From Pegoplata infirma (Eukaryota; Arthropoda; Insecta; Diptera; Anthomyiidae): 64,000 nt of DNA. Numbering within the stretch: position 1 is the stretch's first letter; each line of letters begins with the position of its first letter. The notes beneath the pieces were generated by a model, which had not been told where the DNA came from, searched no databases, and was given only the letters and a program-made list of their open reading frames with translations. Position numbers and translations under genes: made by a program. Positions 1-11,952 of this stretch are shown here, one piece after another. The stretch lies in the NCBI GenBank assembly GCA_963921195.1, contig OY992537.1, forward strand, positions 79,386,426 to 79,450,425, in the 5' to 3' direction.

Positions 1-79
1 TGAAACCTATTCTAAGAGAATATGGATGGATTTAAGTAGTAAAAAAATTACCTTGAACTATAATAATTTTACTTTTGCC

Positions 80-235
80 AGTTGTCCCCATGAGATTATT
101 TCTAACAGATGGATAGACATGACTACATAGATCGAAAACAGTCTATGAAGTCCCAAATCCATAATTCGATGTGTTACAAACGGAATAATAAATAAATATA
201 AGCCCCCTATCACAGACTGGGCGGTATAAAAATTA
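80..235 (-). repeat. degenerate DINE-1-like fragment
   Basis: The stretch has a GTGTTACAAACGGAATAA-type segment followed by a decayed GGGCGGTATAAAAAT end. This matches the order in better copies at 48510-48558/52290-52325 and 55241-55330. An open frame of 80 codons lies over it on the minus strand but shows no protein family and uses the repeat sequence. Confidence 0.45.
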
Positions 236-1044
236 AATATTTTTTTTTTGTACGAACAGCACCGACCGACACCCAGCCAAACATACAGCATAATTTGCAT
301 GTTAAAACCAAGTTGAACGTAAATAAATGAAATGATTTCTTTATGTTCCTTTTAATTTTTAATTAAAACCGAAAAAGGGTTTTTTTTTGGTAATAAAAAA
401 AATCCAAAAATAAAATGAATTATATTATGCAAAGTAGCAAAAAGAAGCAAAAAAGGCACAAATTGTTAATGCAATTAAATTTATAGGTAACTTTATTTCA
501 TTCCCTCCTTTTGTGCAATCTTAATTCGAAAGTAAAAAAAAACAAATTAAACTTAAAAACGAAAAGAAGATTTAAAAATTAAACGCAAAAATGTAAGTGT
601 AGCCTTTATTAGCCCAAAGGCTGTTGCTACTGTTACCTACCATGGGCAACAATTATTGCGACGTAAGGCCGGTTAAAATCCATTACAATTTTTATGACCA
701 TCTATAAATTTCTTAACAATGTTTTGTGTATGGATTGCTCACCAAAACACCCATCCCACTCCAATGTGCAGAGTGTTGCCGGGTCTTTTGAGATTCTTTG
801 TTTTTTTTTACCATTTTTACAGAACATAAAACATTTTGGTTTAAATGTATTTCATTGTTGTTTGTTTTATTTACTGTTTCTATTTTTATTTATTGTTATT
901 TTGTTTTTTATGAATTGTGTATGTACTTAAATATTGTTTGCGTAATTTAAGAGGTAAATTTAATATGACATTGGGTTTATAACTTTTTGAGGTAATAGTC
1001 CAGAAGAGAAAATTTTTTTCTAATTTTTTGTACACATTTGTTCT
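236..1044. other. AT-rich DNA, no gene seen
   Basis: Homopolymer-rich sequence. The short open frames at 694-930 and 886-1068 are low-complexity, have no recognisable motif, and I do not regard them as genes. Confidence 0.5.
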
Positions 1045-2565
1045 ATAGAGCCAATAAAACATATCCATTTTCAGTTTTTTATATTTTGAAAAATTCGCGA
1101 TTTTTTCGCGAATTTAATTTTCTTCAAAAATTGACAAAATCAAAAAAGTATGCTACTTTGAATAGCCATATCTTCGGAAGTATCTATCGGATTTCTTCGA
1201 TTTAAAAAGCATTCGATTCAGACGATAGTCTTACTTTATTCTAATGCAATAAAATATTTTTTAAAAAAGTGCATTTTTGATGCAAATGAATTTTTTGGAT
1301 GCATTTTTTAAAACTTTCTCCTCCTTCAATTTTTTTTAAACCTACATAAATCGAAAATATAGCATTTTTTACACAAAATTGCGTACCGCTTTTTTTGTGA
1401 CGGAGTTTCGTAAAATTTTCGTATTTTTTTTTAAAAATACCTTATTGGTTTTTCTATACAATTTTTTTTTTTATATTATTAAAAAAGTATGAAACTTTGA
1501 AAATCCATATCTCCGAAATTTTAAAAAATCACGAACATTTTGTGAAACTGTACCTAATTTTATGAAAAAAAATGCTATATTTTCGTTTTTTGCAGGTTTC
1601 AAACAAATTGAAGGGGGGAAAAGTTTTAAAAAATGCATACAAAAATTGCATTTGCATCAAAAATGCATTTTTTTTAAAAATATTTTTTGTTAGTGCATTG
1701 GTATAAAAACGGATAATCAGTTGAATCGAATGCTTTTTGAGTCGTAGAAATCCGGTATATACTTTCGAAGAAATGGCTTTTCAAAGTTACATACTTTTTT
1801 GATAAAATTGCAAAATAAACATAAAATTATTTTTTTGTATGAAAAAAATCAAATAAGTAGTTTTTAAAAAAATCACGAAAATTTTTTGAAACGCCGTCAC
1901 AAAAAAACGGTACTCAAGTTTGTGTAAAAAATGCCATATTTTCGAATTATGCAGGTTTCAAGAAAATTGAAGGGGGAGAAAGTTTTGAAAAATGCATCCA
2001 AAAATTGCATTTGCATCAAAAATGCACTTTTTTTTATTGTATTGGTATAAAAAAGGACGAACGTTTGAATCAAATGCTTTTTGAATCGTAGAAATCCGAT
2101 AGATACTTTAGAAGATATGACTCTTCAAATTAAAGTTGAAAGAAAGTATTAAGTGAGGTTGAGATTGCTAGAAATAGAATTGTAGTGTTGGAAACTGTCA
2201 AAATTTATTCTGTAGAAACTATAAATATTCACATATATAAAAAACAGTTTTCATTAACAAGACAAACCGACATTTAAAATCCTACTGAAGATGACACTAA
2301 CTGGGGTGTTTGAAACCGGTATAGGAAATACCAGAAATGTCTATAATTTTTTGAAATTCAATTTTTCTTCTGCATTTTTTCAACTTGAACCCTTATAACA
2401 AATATAATTAGAGCCCGTGCTCGATCTGTACTTACAGAAAAAATCAAATAACACACTTTTTTAATTTTTTTAATTTTTGAAGAAAATAAAATTCGCGGAA
2501 AAATAGCGATTTTTTAAAAATTAAAAAAACTGAAAATGGATATGTTTTATTGGCTTTATTGAGAA
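1045..2565. repeat. inverted-repeat element with three copies of a ~300-bp unit
   Basis: The outer arms at about 1045-1140 and 2445-2565 are inverted copies (shared CCAATAAAACATATCCATTT and TTCGCGAATTT segments). Inside lie three copies of a unit with the GCATTTGCATCAAAAATGCA core: 1140-1440 in one orientation, and about 1545-1810 and 1865-2135 in the other. It is non-coding. No clear target duplication was found, so the class is unknown. Confidence 0.6.
2152..2400 (+). repeat. dispersed repeat R, copy 1
   Basis: About 245 bp starting near GAGATTGCTAGAAATAGAAT and ending near CAACTTGAACCCTTATA. It recurs with few differences at 7845-8095 and, inverted and more diverged, at about 63080-63245 inside a hAT MITE. 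It is therefore probably an internal piece of a transposon family. Confidence 0.75.
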
Positions 2566-3254
2566 TGCATACCGTTAATATAAAGAAAATTGAAAGACCT
2601 AAGGACAGAAAATAGCATTTTTTATGTGTTTTCTGGTGGATTTCGTGATATACAATCGATTTAGGAGTGGTCATTAGGGTGTCCCAAAAAAAAAAGTTGT
2701 CCGGGCTCAAGCAATATTTGAAAGCTTATAGGGTAAAGTATTTTTGAGATTTTTTTCAGATTTTTCGGAAAAGGTTTTAGGGTCGCGCAAATCGATTTTT
2801 TGCAGAAAATCGGCTTTGCCCACCGTTTTTTTTAACTTTCTTTATAAAATCGTTAATAACAAAGAGTTTCTTCATTACTGAGGTAATATTTTTAAAGAAA
2901 AATGTCCAAACTTTATTTTTGTGTGCATAAACTATAAGTTTTGGCAACTCTTTTGCTCATTTGGGTACCCGACATTAGATTTTTTCGTAAGTTTTCCATA
3001 AATTTTGAAAATAACGCTTTGTAACTTTTAAAATTTCTATGAAAGTCAAAAAAAGTAATAATGCAGTTTGAAAGATAAATTAATTCTTTATAATTTAGCA
3101 ACAACAATTTTTGAATTCGCTCTTACCGTTCCAGAGTAATACCATTTCAAAGCTTTCAACCCATTGTATAAAACTAGAAAAAAAAAAAAAATATTGAATT
3201 TAAAAAAGATATTGTCTTCCACTATTTAATATCTTAGGGTAAAAACTTGTAAAT

Positions 3255-3850
3255 AGGCTATATATAATGGGTTTAAAAGCTGAATACCGGGACTATGAGA
3301 TGCAGCTTTCAGAAATAACAAAACAGGGTGTTAAATTCGGTTGTGCACAATATTTTATGTTCTGCAATATGTAAAAAAAATAAAAAAATATATATAAAAA
3401 TGTTTTTTGACAAGGCCGTCTTGGTGGGCCCAAGCGGCGGCCGTAAGGGGAGACCTTCCCTCTCGCGATAAATATTACCAATACATTCATTGTGCTTTTT
3501 CCACTGAAGTAATCAAATTTTTATCATTATTTGAATAAATCCGCGCCCACAAAATGGGGCGGGCCGAAAATAAGCATTTTCTTATTTCCTAGGCCCAGGT
3601 ACATGACTTTATACATCTTCTTTTACAAAAAAGTTTTATTGTTTTTTTAACAAAAAATAATGTAAAAAAATACGTTATTTGTTGATTCTTCAAGGGGCAA
3701 CTTTTTTCCCCCTTGACCGATTTTTCCCATTTGTAAAGATAACCTTTCTATGACCATAAGACATATTCGTGCCTAACATCAGTAGTCTATCTCTTTTAAT
3801 TTTGACTCCATCGTGTCTTATACAGCCGGACGGACGGACATTTTGACCTA
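3255..3850 (-). repeat. DINE-1-like copy in the foldback loop
   Basis: It contains CGCGATAAATATTACCAATA, a GGGCGGGCC block, the CCCCCTTGACCGATTTTTCCC block and CCGGACGGACGGACATT, in the same order as the copy at 15613-16087. The minus-strand orientation follows the position of the GGAC core. It is non-coding. Confidence 0.65.
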
Positions 3851-4515
3851 CTGCCCTAAATTACTACCAAACGTGACTTGTTAGGGAGTTGCTAAAAGCA
3901 GTTTTGTGTTCAGCATCAAAAAATCTTAAGGATCCACCTTCTCACATTTCTGTTACTGACCAAAACTCGAATTTTTCAGGTCGTTATAAGAAGTTTATTA
4001 TTTTGCTATTAGTTTTGTACAATGGATAGAAATCTTTAAAATGGTACTACTCTGGAACGGAAAGAGCAAATTAAAATTTTATTTTAATTATTCAGAATTA
4101 TTTGGTCTTTCAAACTGCATTGTTACTTTTTTTGACTTTCATAGAAATTTTAAAAGTTACAAAACGTTATTTTCAAAATTTGTGGAAAATTTACGAAAAA
4201 ACCTTATGTAGGGTACCCAAATGAGCAAAAGCATAACCAAAACGTTTAATTTATGCACACAAAAATAAAGTTTGGACATTTTTCTTTAAAAATGTTACCT
4301 CAATAGTAAAGAAAATCGTGTTTATTGGCGAACTTATAAAGAAAGTTAAAAAAAACGGTTGTCAAAGCCGATTTTAAGCACAAAATCGATTTGCCCGACC
4401 TTAAAAACTTTTCCGAAAAATCTGAAAAAAATCTCAAGAATACTTTACCCTATAAGCTTTCAAATTATGCTTGAGCACCCAAGAAAATCGAATAAAGGTT
4501 TTTTTTGGGACGCCC

Positions 4516-5326
4516 CACAGTGCCACATTTGGCCAATCTAGCACGACAAAAATAAAAAAAAAAATAAGTTCCCCGATTTTCATGATATGGTTGTATGTAT
4601 TATAGAACATTCCTAATAGCACGGAAATAATCATATAAGATCGATAATTCTGTTCGTTACTAACAGGTGGGTGCATAAAGTTGCATCTTGTAAAATCCTG
4701 TAACTAGTGTACATTATTTCGCATAAATTAAGTCGAGTTTAAACTGTTGTAACTTTTGAACAAAAAGAGATATTTATCCATTCTTTTTTGGTAATTTTAA
4801 AGGATATTTAAATGCTTTAAGTCATATCTTTTCTTTTTTTTAAAACAAATTTTTCTATTTTTTATTAAATTTTTAACAAAAATTTTTTTTTATGGTATAG
4901 AACTTTTGTGTTTGGTCCGTATTGGTCTCCGGACTTTTTCAGATATATTGACCAATATCCATAGTACTTATTTTAATGGCTAACTTTTGCAACCGTCTGC
5001 GACGCCGACTACAGTGGGGCGATATGTAAACCTTTTGTTTACTAATTTTTTAAACATATTTTAAAAAAGTGGGCGTGGCAGTTGTCTGACCGCCCCTTTT
5101 TTTTGTGATATTATTTCTACAGTAGTTGAGAGTATATATACCAAATTTAAAGAAATTATAACCAAAATTACAAATTTTAAAAAAAGTGGGCGTGGCTCTT
5201 AACCGGCCTCCCACATTTTTCATAATGTTATTTTCGAAGTCAAAACGAACATTTATACCGAATCTCAAGTCAATATAATTAAAATTGGATTTTTGTCGTC
5301 CTAGATTGGCCAAATGTGGCACTGTG
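4516..5326. mobile_element. Transib-type MITE (811 bp, 5-bp TSD)
   Basis: Both ends begin with the heptamer CACAGTG and continue as a shared terminal inverted repeat of about 36 bp (CCACATTTGGCCAATCTAG segment). Flanks are the 5-bp duplication CGCCC at 4511-4515 and 5327-5331. A 5-bp GC-rich duplication and a CACAGTG-like terminus are traits of Transib, the RAG1-related superfamily. No coding capacity was seen. Its CCAATCTAG segment is shared with the termini of the larger elements at 18728 and 21485. Confidence 0.75.
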
Positions 5327-5341
5327 CGCCCTAGTGGTCAT

Positions 5342-6304
5342 ACGCGATACAGCAGCCGACTGGTTCGGAAACAAAGGGGCGTGTCTTTGAGATGGATGTG
5401 CTTTCACACACAAATGTGTTCCTATTGTTAAGATATTCCATTTCACATATAAAAAGTGATATGGCAAATTAAAAAAAAAAATTGCAAAATTAGAGGAGAT
5501 CCTCCCCTTTCATTTGCTATTAACAGTGGAATCCTAGGTCAAGTACAAACATTTTACTAACATGTTATCATATACAATTTTGAAGTCCTTTTAAAGTGAA
5601 ACAGGATCTCAAAATGAAAAAGTGTTTAAATCCATCTGATCTATATTTTCAGACGTGTATCACCCGGTTCATGTGTTTAAAAAATTTCAGAATTGTTGAG
5701 TTACTGTAGAAAAAATTAAATATAAGGCGATGTCATGCAAAAATTGTTAAATTTTTCCATGTCTTTCTTGCTCCTTTTTGCGAAATCCTAAAACTTTTGG
5801 TTTATTTTAAATTTGTTTTTAACATGACATTGTACTAAAAAGCCTGCAAACATCTGAAAACTATTTCCAATAATCCTTTATAATTACATTTTAAAATAAA
5901 AAAAATATATTTTTTAACAAAAAAAAATTTAGGGTATTACAATTTCCTTACCGCCTAAAAAATTCAAAGTTTTTAGTTTCCAGAATTTCATTGCAATGTT
6001 GTATATTTTTTGTTTGTTTTTCTGTTTTAATATGTGTTTGTATACTTTGTACTGCCCAGAACTGCGTTCATCTTTGACATACTACCATCTGAACTATTGT
6101 AACGTTTTTATGAGTTTTTCTATGTAGTCTAGTATAATACATATAATCGGCTTTAGGCTAACTGTTATTTTATAGCATTTTAAGTCAATTTTTGTGATGT
6201 GGTCTTTGTAATCTAACGATTTAAGTAAAGGGTGGATTTAATAAATTTTTTTGAGGCCAATTTATAATTAAGAAAATGTTTGGGGCCCAATATGAAATTT
6301 GTGT
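5342..6304. other. unassigned non-coding DNA
   Basis: AT-rich sequence with no open frame of note and no repeat structure I could pair elsewhere in the window. Less extreme composition between 5480 and 5760 leaves room for old unique DNA. Confidence 0.4.
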
Positions 6305-6905
6305 TCTTGCACTTAAAAAAAAACCTTGTCAAATTACTAGAAAAAGTCTAGTAATCCCATTCTACCAATATTTAACAGTTTTCCTTGTTTTTTAACAAAC
6401 AATTTTCGATCAAAATTTAAATTTTTCGTTGTTATTTTACAATTTTTTTTTCGTAAATGTACAAAATCAAAGGTAATTTTACAAAATAATATCTAGTTAA
6501 GTCACAAGAATTCCTTGTAAGTGTTATGAAATCAAAAAAGTTGTAAATTTACCACTTTATTGGTAAAAAACTTGTAAAATTACAAAAAAGCTTCTAATTT
6601 TTACTGGAAATTCTAGCTCAAAATCTATTAAAATCACAAGAAGTCGTTTTAATTTTTATCGCGTCAAAAAAAAAAAAAAAATTTACAATTTTATTGGTAA
6701 AAAGCTTGTAAATTGTTTGTAACTTTACAAGATTTTTACCAATAAAATTGTAATTTTTAATTTTTTGCAAAACAGTTTCTCTTTATTCTTGTACAATGGA
6801 TTTTCTATTTGTTTGTTTTGTTTGAAAGATATGAGTTTTACCTTTTAAACAAAACAAAAAATTTACAATCGGTTTAAAGTTGGCTGACCTACGGTCCCTT
6901 AAGTT
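6305..6905 (-). repeat. M-family AT-rich repeat, copy 1
   Basis: The family is defined by (A/T)CACTYAAAAAAA ends, TTGTCAAATTACTAGAAAAAGT near the end, and internal TACCAATAAAATTGTAAATT phrases. Related copies lie at 14700-15111, 27440-27757, 34664-36753, 59640-60120 and 62275-62470. The uninterrupted TTTTGATCAAAATT region here (seen as ATTTTCGATCAAAATTTAAA) serves as the empty-site reference for the insertion at 35086. It is non-coding. Confidence 0.6.
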
Positions 6906-6934
6906 AAAAAAAAATTTATGTAGGTTATTTATAA

Positions 6935-7020
6935 AGCTTTAATTTAAGCTTAATGGCCTCCCGATTGAGTAAACAATAAATGTGCTACGAGGGTCGATCT
7001 GCAAAATGAAATTATTTATA
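6935..7020 (+). repeat. dispersed repeat with ACGAGGGTCG motif
   Basis: Sequence from AAAGCTTTAATTTAAGCTTA to ACGAGGGTCGATCTGCAAAA. It matches, inverted, the segment at about 27790-27880. In both places it lies beside an M-family copy, so the two form one compound repeat. Confidence 0.5.
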
Positions 7021-7844
7021 GACATTAGAACAGTTCATGCGAATAAGGACGAATAGACCACTTTTTCGCAAACACGTTTTTTTGCATAAATGCATTTTAT
7101 TAGCAGAGCCCTACAAACTTTTAAGCTAAAAAATGACTTTGAAAGTGCAATATTAATATGTATATTTTCATTTTTTTGTTTAAATTGGGAGTGAACTAAC
7201 GCACAATTTTGATTAAATACAACACAAAAACATAAAAAAATTTTACTTTCGGTAACATTGTGTTAAAAGAACATCACGAGGAACAAACCACACTTATTAT
7301 ATTGGCAAAAAATTTTACCGTTCTTGAGTTATAAGACAGTGTTGCCGCGTAAGTAATTAAGATCATATAACCACGAATACATGGTCTAAGCATATTTTTC
7401 CGTCTTTTGAATTATTTTATTTCGGAAATCAAATCTTTAAACATATTTAATAGTTACTTTCCTTCGATACCCTACCTACAAATATTTGGTAATGTTGTTT
7501 TGATATAAACTATTTAAATACAAAAATCATTTATGATTCATTGAAATATATAAAAATATAATAAGCAGTCAAGGGTTAATATTATAATTCCTAAAAATGT
7601 ATTTTAAGAATTACTACTGCATCAAATGGCAGGAATATTAAAAAAAAAAAATTAAAAAAAAAAATTTTTTGCATGTCCTTGCAATCCTTAAAAAGTGTAT
7701 CCTTGAAGTCCTTAAAGTGTTACAAACAAATAGGCACGTCTCCGAAACAGAAAATGCAAATTCCTTTATTTGTGTCTGAAATTCCAGATCATATTGGTAA
7801 CCCTTGCGAAATAATGTAAGAGACAAAAAAGTTTAAAAAAGTAT
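7021..7844. other. unassigned AT-rich DNA
   Basis: Nothing coding or structured was recognised. The open frame at 7638-7826 has a poly-Phe tail from a T run and no family resemblance. Confidence 0.4.
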
Positions 7845-8095
7845 AAAGTAAGCTTGAGATTGCTAGAAATAGAATTGTAGTGTTGGAAACTGTTAAAATT
7901 TATTCTGTAGAAACTATAAATATTCACATATATAAAAAACAGTTTTCATTAACAAGACAAACCGACATTTAAAATCCTACTGATGATAACACTAACTGGG
8001 GTGTTTGAATACGGAATGGGAAATACCAGAAATGTCTATAATTTTTAGAAATTCATTTTTTCTTTTGCATTTTTTCAACTTGAACCCTTATATCG
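7845..8095 (+). repeat. dispersed repeat R, copy 2
   Basis: A direct copy of 2152-2400, with the same order from GAGATTGCTAGAAATAGAAT to CAACTTGAACCCTTATA and scattered substitutions. Confidence 0.75.
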
Positions 8096-8649
8096 AAAAA
8101 ATGTTTAATTAAAAAAATTCTCAATCAATCACCTACAATTTGATGATTGGAATAACAATTTTTTTAACTGGAGGAATTTCAATAAAAAATTAGATTGAAT
8201 CCGCGTTTTCGTTGTTAGAAATTCGTTTCAAATTTTTTCTGTGTAGAACAATAACAAATTATCATATAAGCATAGGAAAATAAAAATAAATTACACATAT
8301 TTTTTTTGTGCTCAAAAATTTTTTTTTTTTTTGCAGGAAACCTCAGGTCGGATTAGGGTTATTTTAGTTTTTTCCTCTTGTTTATTATGATTTTTTCTGT
8401 ATAAACCTTTCCAGTTATCAAAAATATATTCCTATAAAAAAGGTTTTACAATTTAAGAAAATGTTTGATATTTAAAAAAAATGTTTCCTTAAAAAACTAA
8501 ACAAAAGACCCAGATTCTGAAAAAAAAAAAATTTCCATTAGAAAATATATCAGATTTGCGACATATTTTATTCAAAAAGGTTTCATGATTTCAAAATTTT
8601 TCAGAGTCATTTGCTTAAAGAGAAAGTTTATGAGTCTGGGCCATTATCC
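8096..8649. other. unassigned AT-rich DNA
   Basis: Homopolymer-rich, with no open frame or pairing found. Confidence 0.4.
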
Positions 8650-9060
8650 CAACAGAAAAATGCCTGCGAATTTTTTTACTCTCGCTCAAAACATTAAATC
8701 ATGATAATGTTTTGCGGAAGATTTGGGCGTACTTGCCAAAGCAAAGTTTTTTTAGAAAACATAATGTTATATTACTTTGCTATTCCATGCAAAACGAATT
8801 GAAATATCAGTCGAGGACCCCATTAAAAAACCAAAAGAGCTGTACGTTTCGTAAGTGAGTGCAAAAATAAGTTCAAAAAAGTGTTTTTACATTTTGGAGA
8901 GTACAAAAGAGTCGGCAGCAAAGAATATAACACTCTCACTTGTTTTATGTACATTTGATAAACAAATGTAAAACTTTTATGCGAAAAGCTTAGACTTGGT
9001 GAAAAAGTAGTTTTGGTAAAAAAAAAATACTTTTTTTTCACGAAAAACAAAATTATGTTA
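8650..9060 (+). repeat. DINE-1-related deletion derivative (C family), copy 1
   Basis: It shares about 400 bp with 15112-15500, including GATCATGATAATGTTTTGCG-type sequence and ATATCAGTCGAGGACCCCAT. The latter resembles ATATCGGTCTAGGACCCCAT of DINE-1-like copies. It then runs to a 3' motif (GTCGGCAGCAAAGAATATAA then CACTCTCACTTG) like the 3' end of the copy at 55241-55930. Both C copies run into GATGAAAAA low-complexity tracts. Confidence 0.6.
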
Positions 9061-9690
9061 AAAAAAATTTAATGAACCCAAAATTTTTGATTAACAAAAA
9101 TTTTGATGAAAACAAGTTTTTGATGAAATTTTTTGACGAAAAAAAAAAAAAATATGAAAAAAAATTTTTTTTGTTGAGAAAAATTAGATAATAAAAAATT
9201 AGATAAAAAAAATTGATGAAAAAAATATGATTTAAAAAAATTTATGAAAAAACAAATTTTATGAAAAAAAAAAATGATGAAAAAAAAAAATTAATGGAAA
9301 AAAATTGATAACAAAAAAAAAAATTGATGAAAAAAAAATTTTTGATGAAAAAAAAAATTATGAAAAAGAAAATTAATGAAAAAAATTGATAAAAAAAAAA
9401 AATTTCATGAAAAAAAAAATTTATAAAAAAAAAATTTGATAAAAAAAAGGATGAAAAAAAAAATTTTGATAAAAAAAAAATTTATGAAAACAAAAAAAAA
9501 AAAAAAATTGTTGAAAAAAAAAGTTTGATGAAAAAAAATTGATGAACAAAAAAAAATTGATAAAAAAAAATGATGAAAAAAATTTGATGGAAAAAAAAAA
9601 TTTATGAAAAAAAAAAAAAAAAATTATGACATAAAAAAATAATTTGATGAAAAAAAAAAAAAAAATTTATGAAAAAACATTTTTTTTTGG
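9061..9690 (+). repeat. GATGAAAAA low-complexity tract
   Basis: Irregular repetition of TTTGATGAAAAAAA-like units of about 12-16 bp for more than 600 bp. The same tract type follows the C copy at 15490-15612 and occurs at 23501-23831 and 57790-57900. It has no coding value. Confidence 0.85.
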
Positions 9691-9934
9691 TGATAAACAA
9701 TTATGTTACTTTTTATTCACCAGCTGGTGAAAAAGGGATTATTCTCCACGAGGTGAATTATTATCCAAGTTACAAACCCAAGTTATTAAAATTTTTGGTT
9801 TTAAGAAAATGAAAATAGTAATTCTTGTTTTCTTTTTTGTTAATTGTGAGCTTATATAGTCAAACTGCGGTGGCGTCCTGCAACTTTTTAAAATAAGACA
9901 CCAGTCTAAAGACATTATCATGTTAAAAAACTGA
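9691..9934. other. short non-repetitive stretch
   Basis: It contains a perfect 16-bp palindrome, TTCACCAGCTGGTGAA, at 9716-9731. Otherwise unremarkable. Confidence 0.4.
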
Positions 9935-10531
9935 GGTTCTGAGACATTTTGCTACAGAAAAAATTTAAAAATTTATAAAATTCTTGCTTTTGAAAAATTT
10001 TTATAATTTGATACACATAGAAAATTCTCAGAAACTTAGGCAATTTTCCCAACAAAAAATTTATATTTTTAGAAAAAGTTTTCGATTAGGTTTAGCGACT
10101 TTTTTCCCCATAGAAAACCTTGTAGGATCTGAAATATTTTTGTATATTTTATTTTTCTACCGAAACGTTCTTTCTTCACAAAAACTTTCAGGTTTTGAAA
10201 AGCTAAAGCCGGAAAGTACCTGAGATAAGAAAAATTAAAGACTTTAATGCCTTTAAACATTTTTTGAGTCAATTTCCTAGATTCTGAGACATTTTTCTAA
10301 GGAAAACGTAAAAAAAACAGGTCTCAGCTTCTGATACATTTTTCCTATTTAAAAAGTCTCAGAATCTGAGTCTTAGACAATTTCCTACAGAAAACCATCT
10401 GGGTCATTTTTCAAATAGAAAAAATCTCAAAATTTAAGATATTTTCTTAGATTCTGGGACATTTTTCCTAAAATCTCAGATTCTGAAGGTTTTTTATATA
10501 GAAAAAGTCTCATAGTCTGAGCCATTTTTAT

Positions 10532-11635
10532 ACCCTCCACTCTAGTGATAGAGGGTATATATAAGTTTGTCATTCCGTTTGTAACACATCGAAATATTGG
10601 TCTAGGACCCCATAAAGTATATATATTCATGATCCTTGATCGATTTTAAGTCGATCTAGCGATGTCCGTCCGTCCGTCCGTCTGTCTGTCTGTCTGTCCG
10701 TTGAAAACACGCTAACTTTTGAAAGACTTTACGGAGGCTCCTGAAGTTTGACATATATGTTCTCCATTTACCGGGTCAGGTTGGTATTGCAATCCAGCGA
10801 AATCGGTCAAGTGGTTCAAAAGTTATGAGCAAAAGAGTAAATTTCGGCAGGGGTATTTTTCGAGTTTACAAGATTAAAACCAGTCTAACTTTCGAAAGAC
10901 AATTCTGAGGGGCTTGAAGCTTAGCATATATATTTGTCGTTCCCTAAGGCTATTTGGTTTTGAATTTCAGCAAAATCGGTTCAGTGGTTCAAAAGTTATA
11001 AGCAAAGCACTGAATTTCAGATTTGTTTCACCTTAAACTGTTGAAAACTCGTTAAACAAGTTTTAAAAGCATGGTGAAATACCAGTTTTTAAAACTTGTT
11101 GTTGTTTGTTTTCTTGTCGTGGGGTACAGTTTAGTTGTTAGACAAGTAAATATTTGTTATTGTTTTGTTATTGTAACTGTATGTAACGGTGTATAGTAAG
11201 AATTTTTGGAAAAAAAATCAAATGAAGTAAAATAAAAAGTGGGAAATATGTGAAATATTTTTTTTTTTTGTATTGCATGTAGGTATAAAACAACAAAAAT
11301 ATTTTACAAAGTAATTTTGTTACTCAAAGAAATTGTACACTAAAAAAAATATTTACACTAAAAAAAATGTTACACTCAAAAAAAATGTATACATAATTTT
11401 TTTTTTAATGAAATGTCACACTCAAAAAAATGCTGACAGTCAAACAAATTTTACACTCAAAAAAATTTGATTGATTACTTTTTTACTCAATATAATATAT
11501 GTATTTCTAATAAAAAAATTGTGATGCAATTTTTTGAATTTTTTTTAGAAAATTACTATCAGATGACATTGTGGAGGGTATTCATAGATTCGACCAAGTC
11601 GAACTTAATTTTTCTACTTGTTTTTTTTACAAAAG
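10532..11635 (+). mobile_element. DINE-1-like (Helitron-related) element
   Basis: It begins TATACCCTCCACTCTAGTG with a hairpin partner (TAGAGGGTATA). It continues with TTGTCATTCCGTTTGTAACA, CCCATAAAGTATATATATTC, a GTCC/GTCT microsatellite at 10663-10700, and repeated 'AAAATCGGTCAAGTGGTTCA' blocks. It ends in GGAGGGTATTCATAGATTCG and GACCAAGTCGAACTTAA near 11630. The order matches my recollection of Drosophila DINE-1/INE-1. It carries no protein. A run of TTTACACTCAAAAAAAAT units lies at 11330-11470. Confidence 0.65.
10663..10700 (+). repeat. GTCC/GTCT microsatellite core
   Basis: GTCC units grade into GTCT units. The same core, in either orientation, marks DINE-1-like copies at 16041-16062, 48414-48450, 55029-55062 and 55375-55411. 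Confidence 0.9.
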
Positions 11636-11952
11636 GTCTCAGATTCTAGAACATTTTTTTTTATAAAAACTCAAAAATTCTAAGATATTTTTCCTATCGA
11701 AAAAGTCTGAGATTTTTTTATGTTAGCCAAAGATTTAAGCTTTTATTATTAAAAAGTCTTAGATTCTGAGACATATTTCAAATTGAAATAATTTCAGATT
11801 CTGAGATATTATCTCAGAATTTGAGACATTTGTCCTAAATAAAAAATCATTGATTCTGAGATATTTTTATATAAAAAATCTCAGATTCCGAAAGATTTGT
11901 TCTATAAAAAAAGTCCCAGATTCTGCGAAATTTGGCTATAGAAAAAGTCTTA

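Larger units (their letters stand above)
2675..5333. mobile_element. hAT-like foldback element with 8-bp TSD
   Basis: The left end TAGGGTGTCCC at 2675 pairs with the right end GGGACGCCCTA ending at 5333. Both sides are flanked by the 8-bp duplication GTGGTCAT (2667-2674 and 5334-5341). Inverted arms of about 490 bp run at 2675-3165 and 4022-4515. The TAGGGTG terminus and 8-bp duplication suit the hAT superfamily. No transposase is present, so it is non-autonomous. A Transib-type MITE interrupts the right arm 11 bp from the end, and a DINE-1-like copy occupies the loop. Confidence 0.85.

Noticed and set aside
58..300. 80-codon hydrophobic open frame on the minus strand
   Set aside because: It overlies a decayed DINE-1-like fragment and has no family resemblance.
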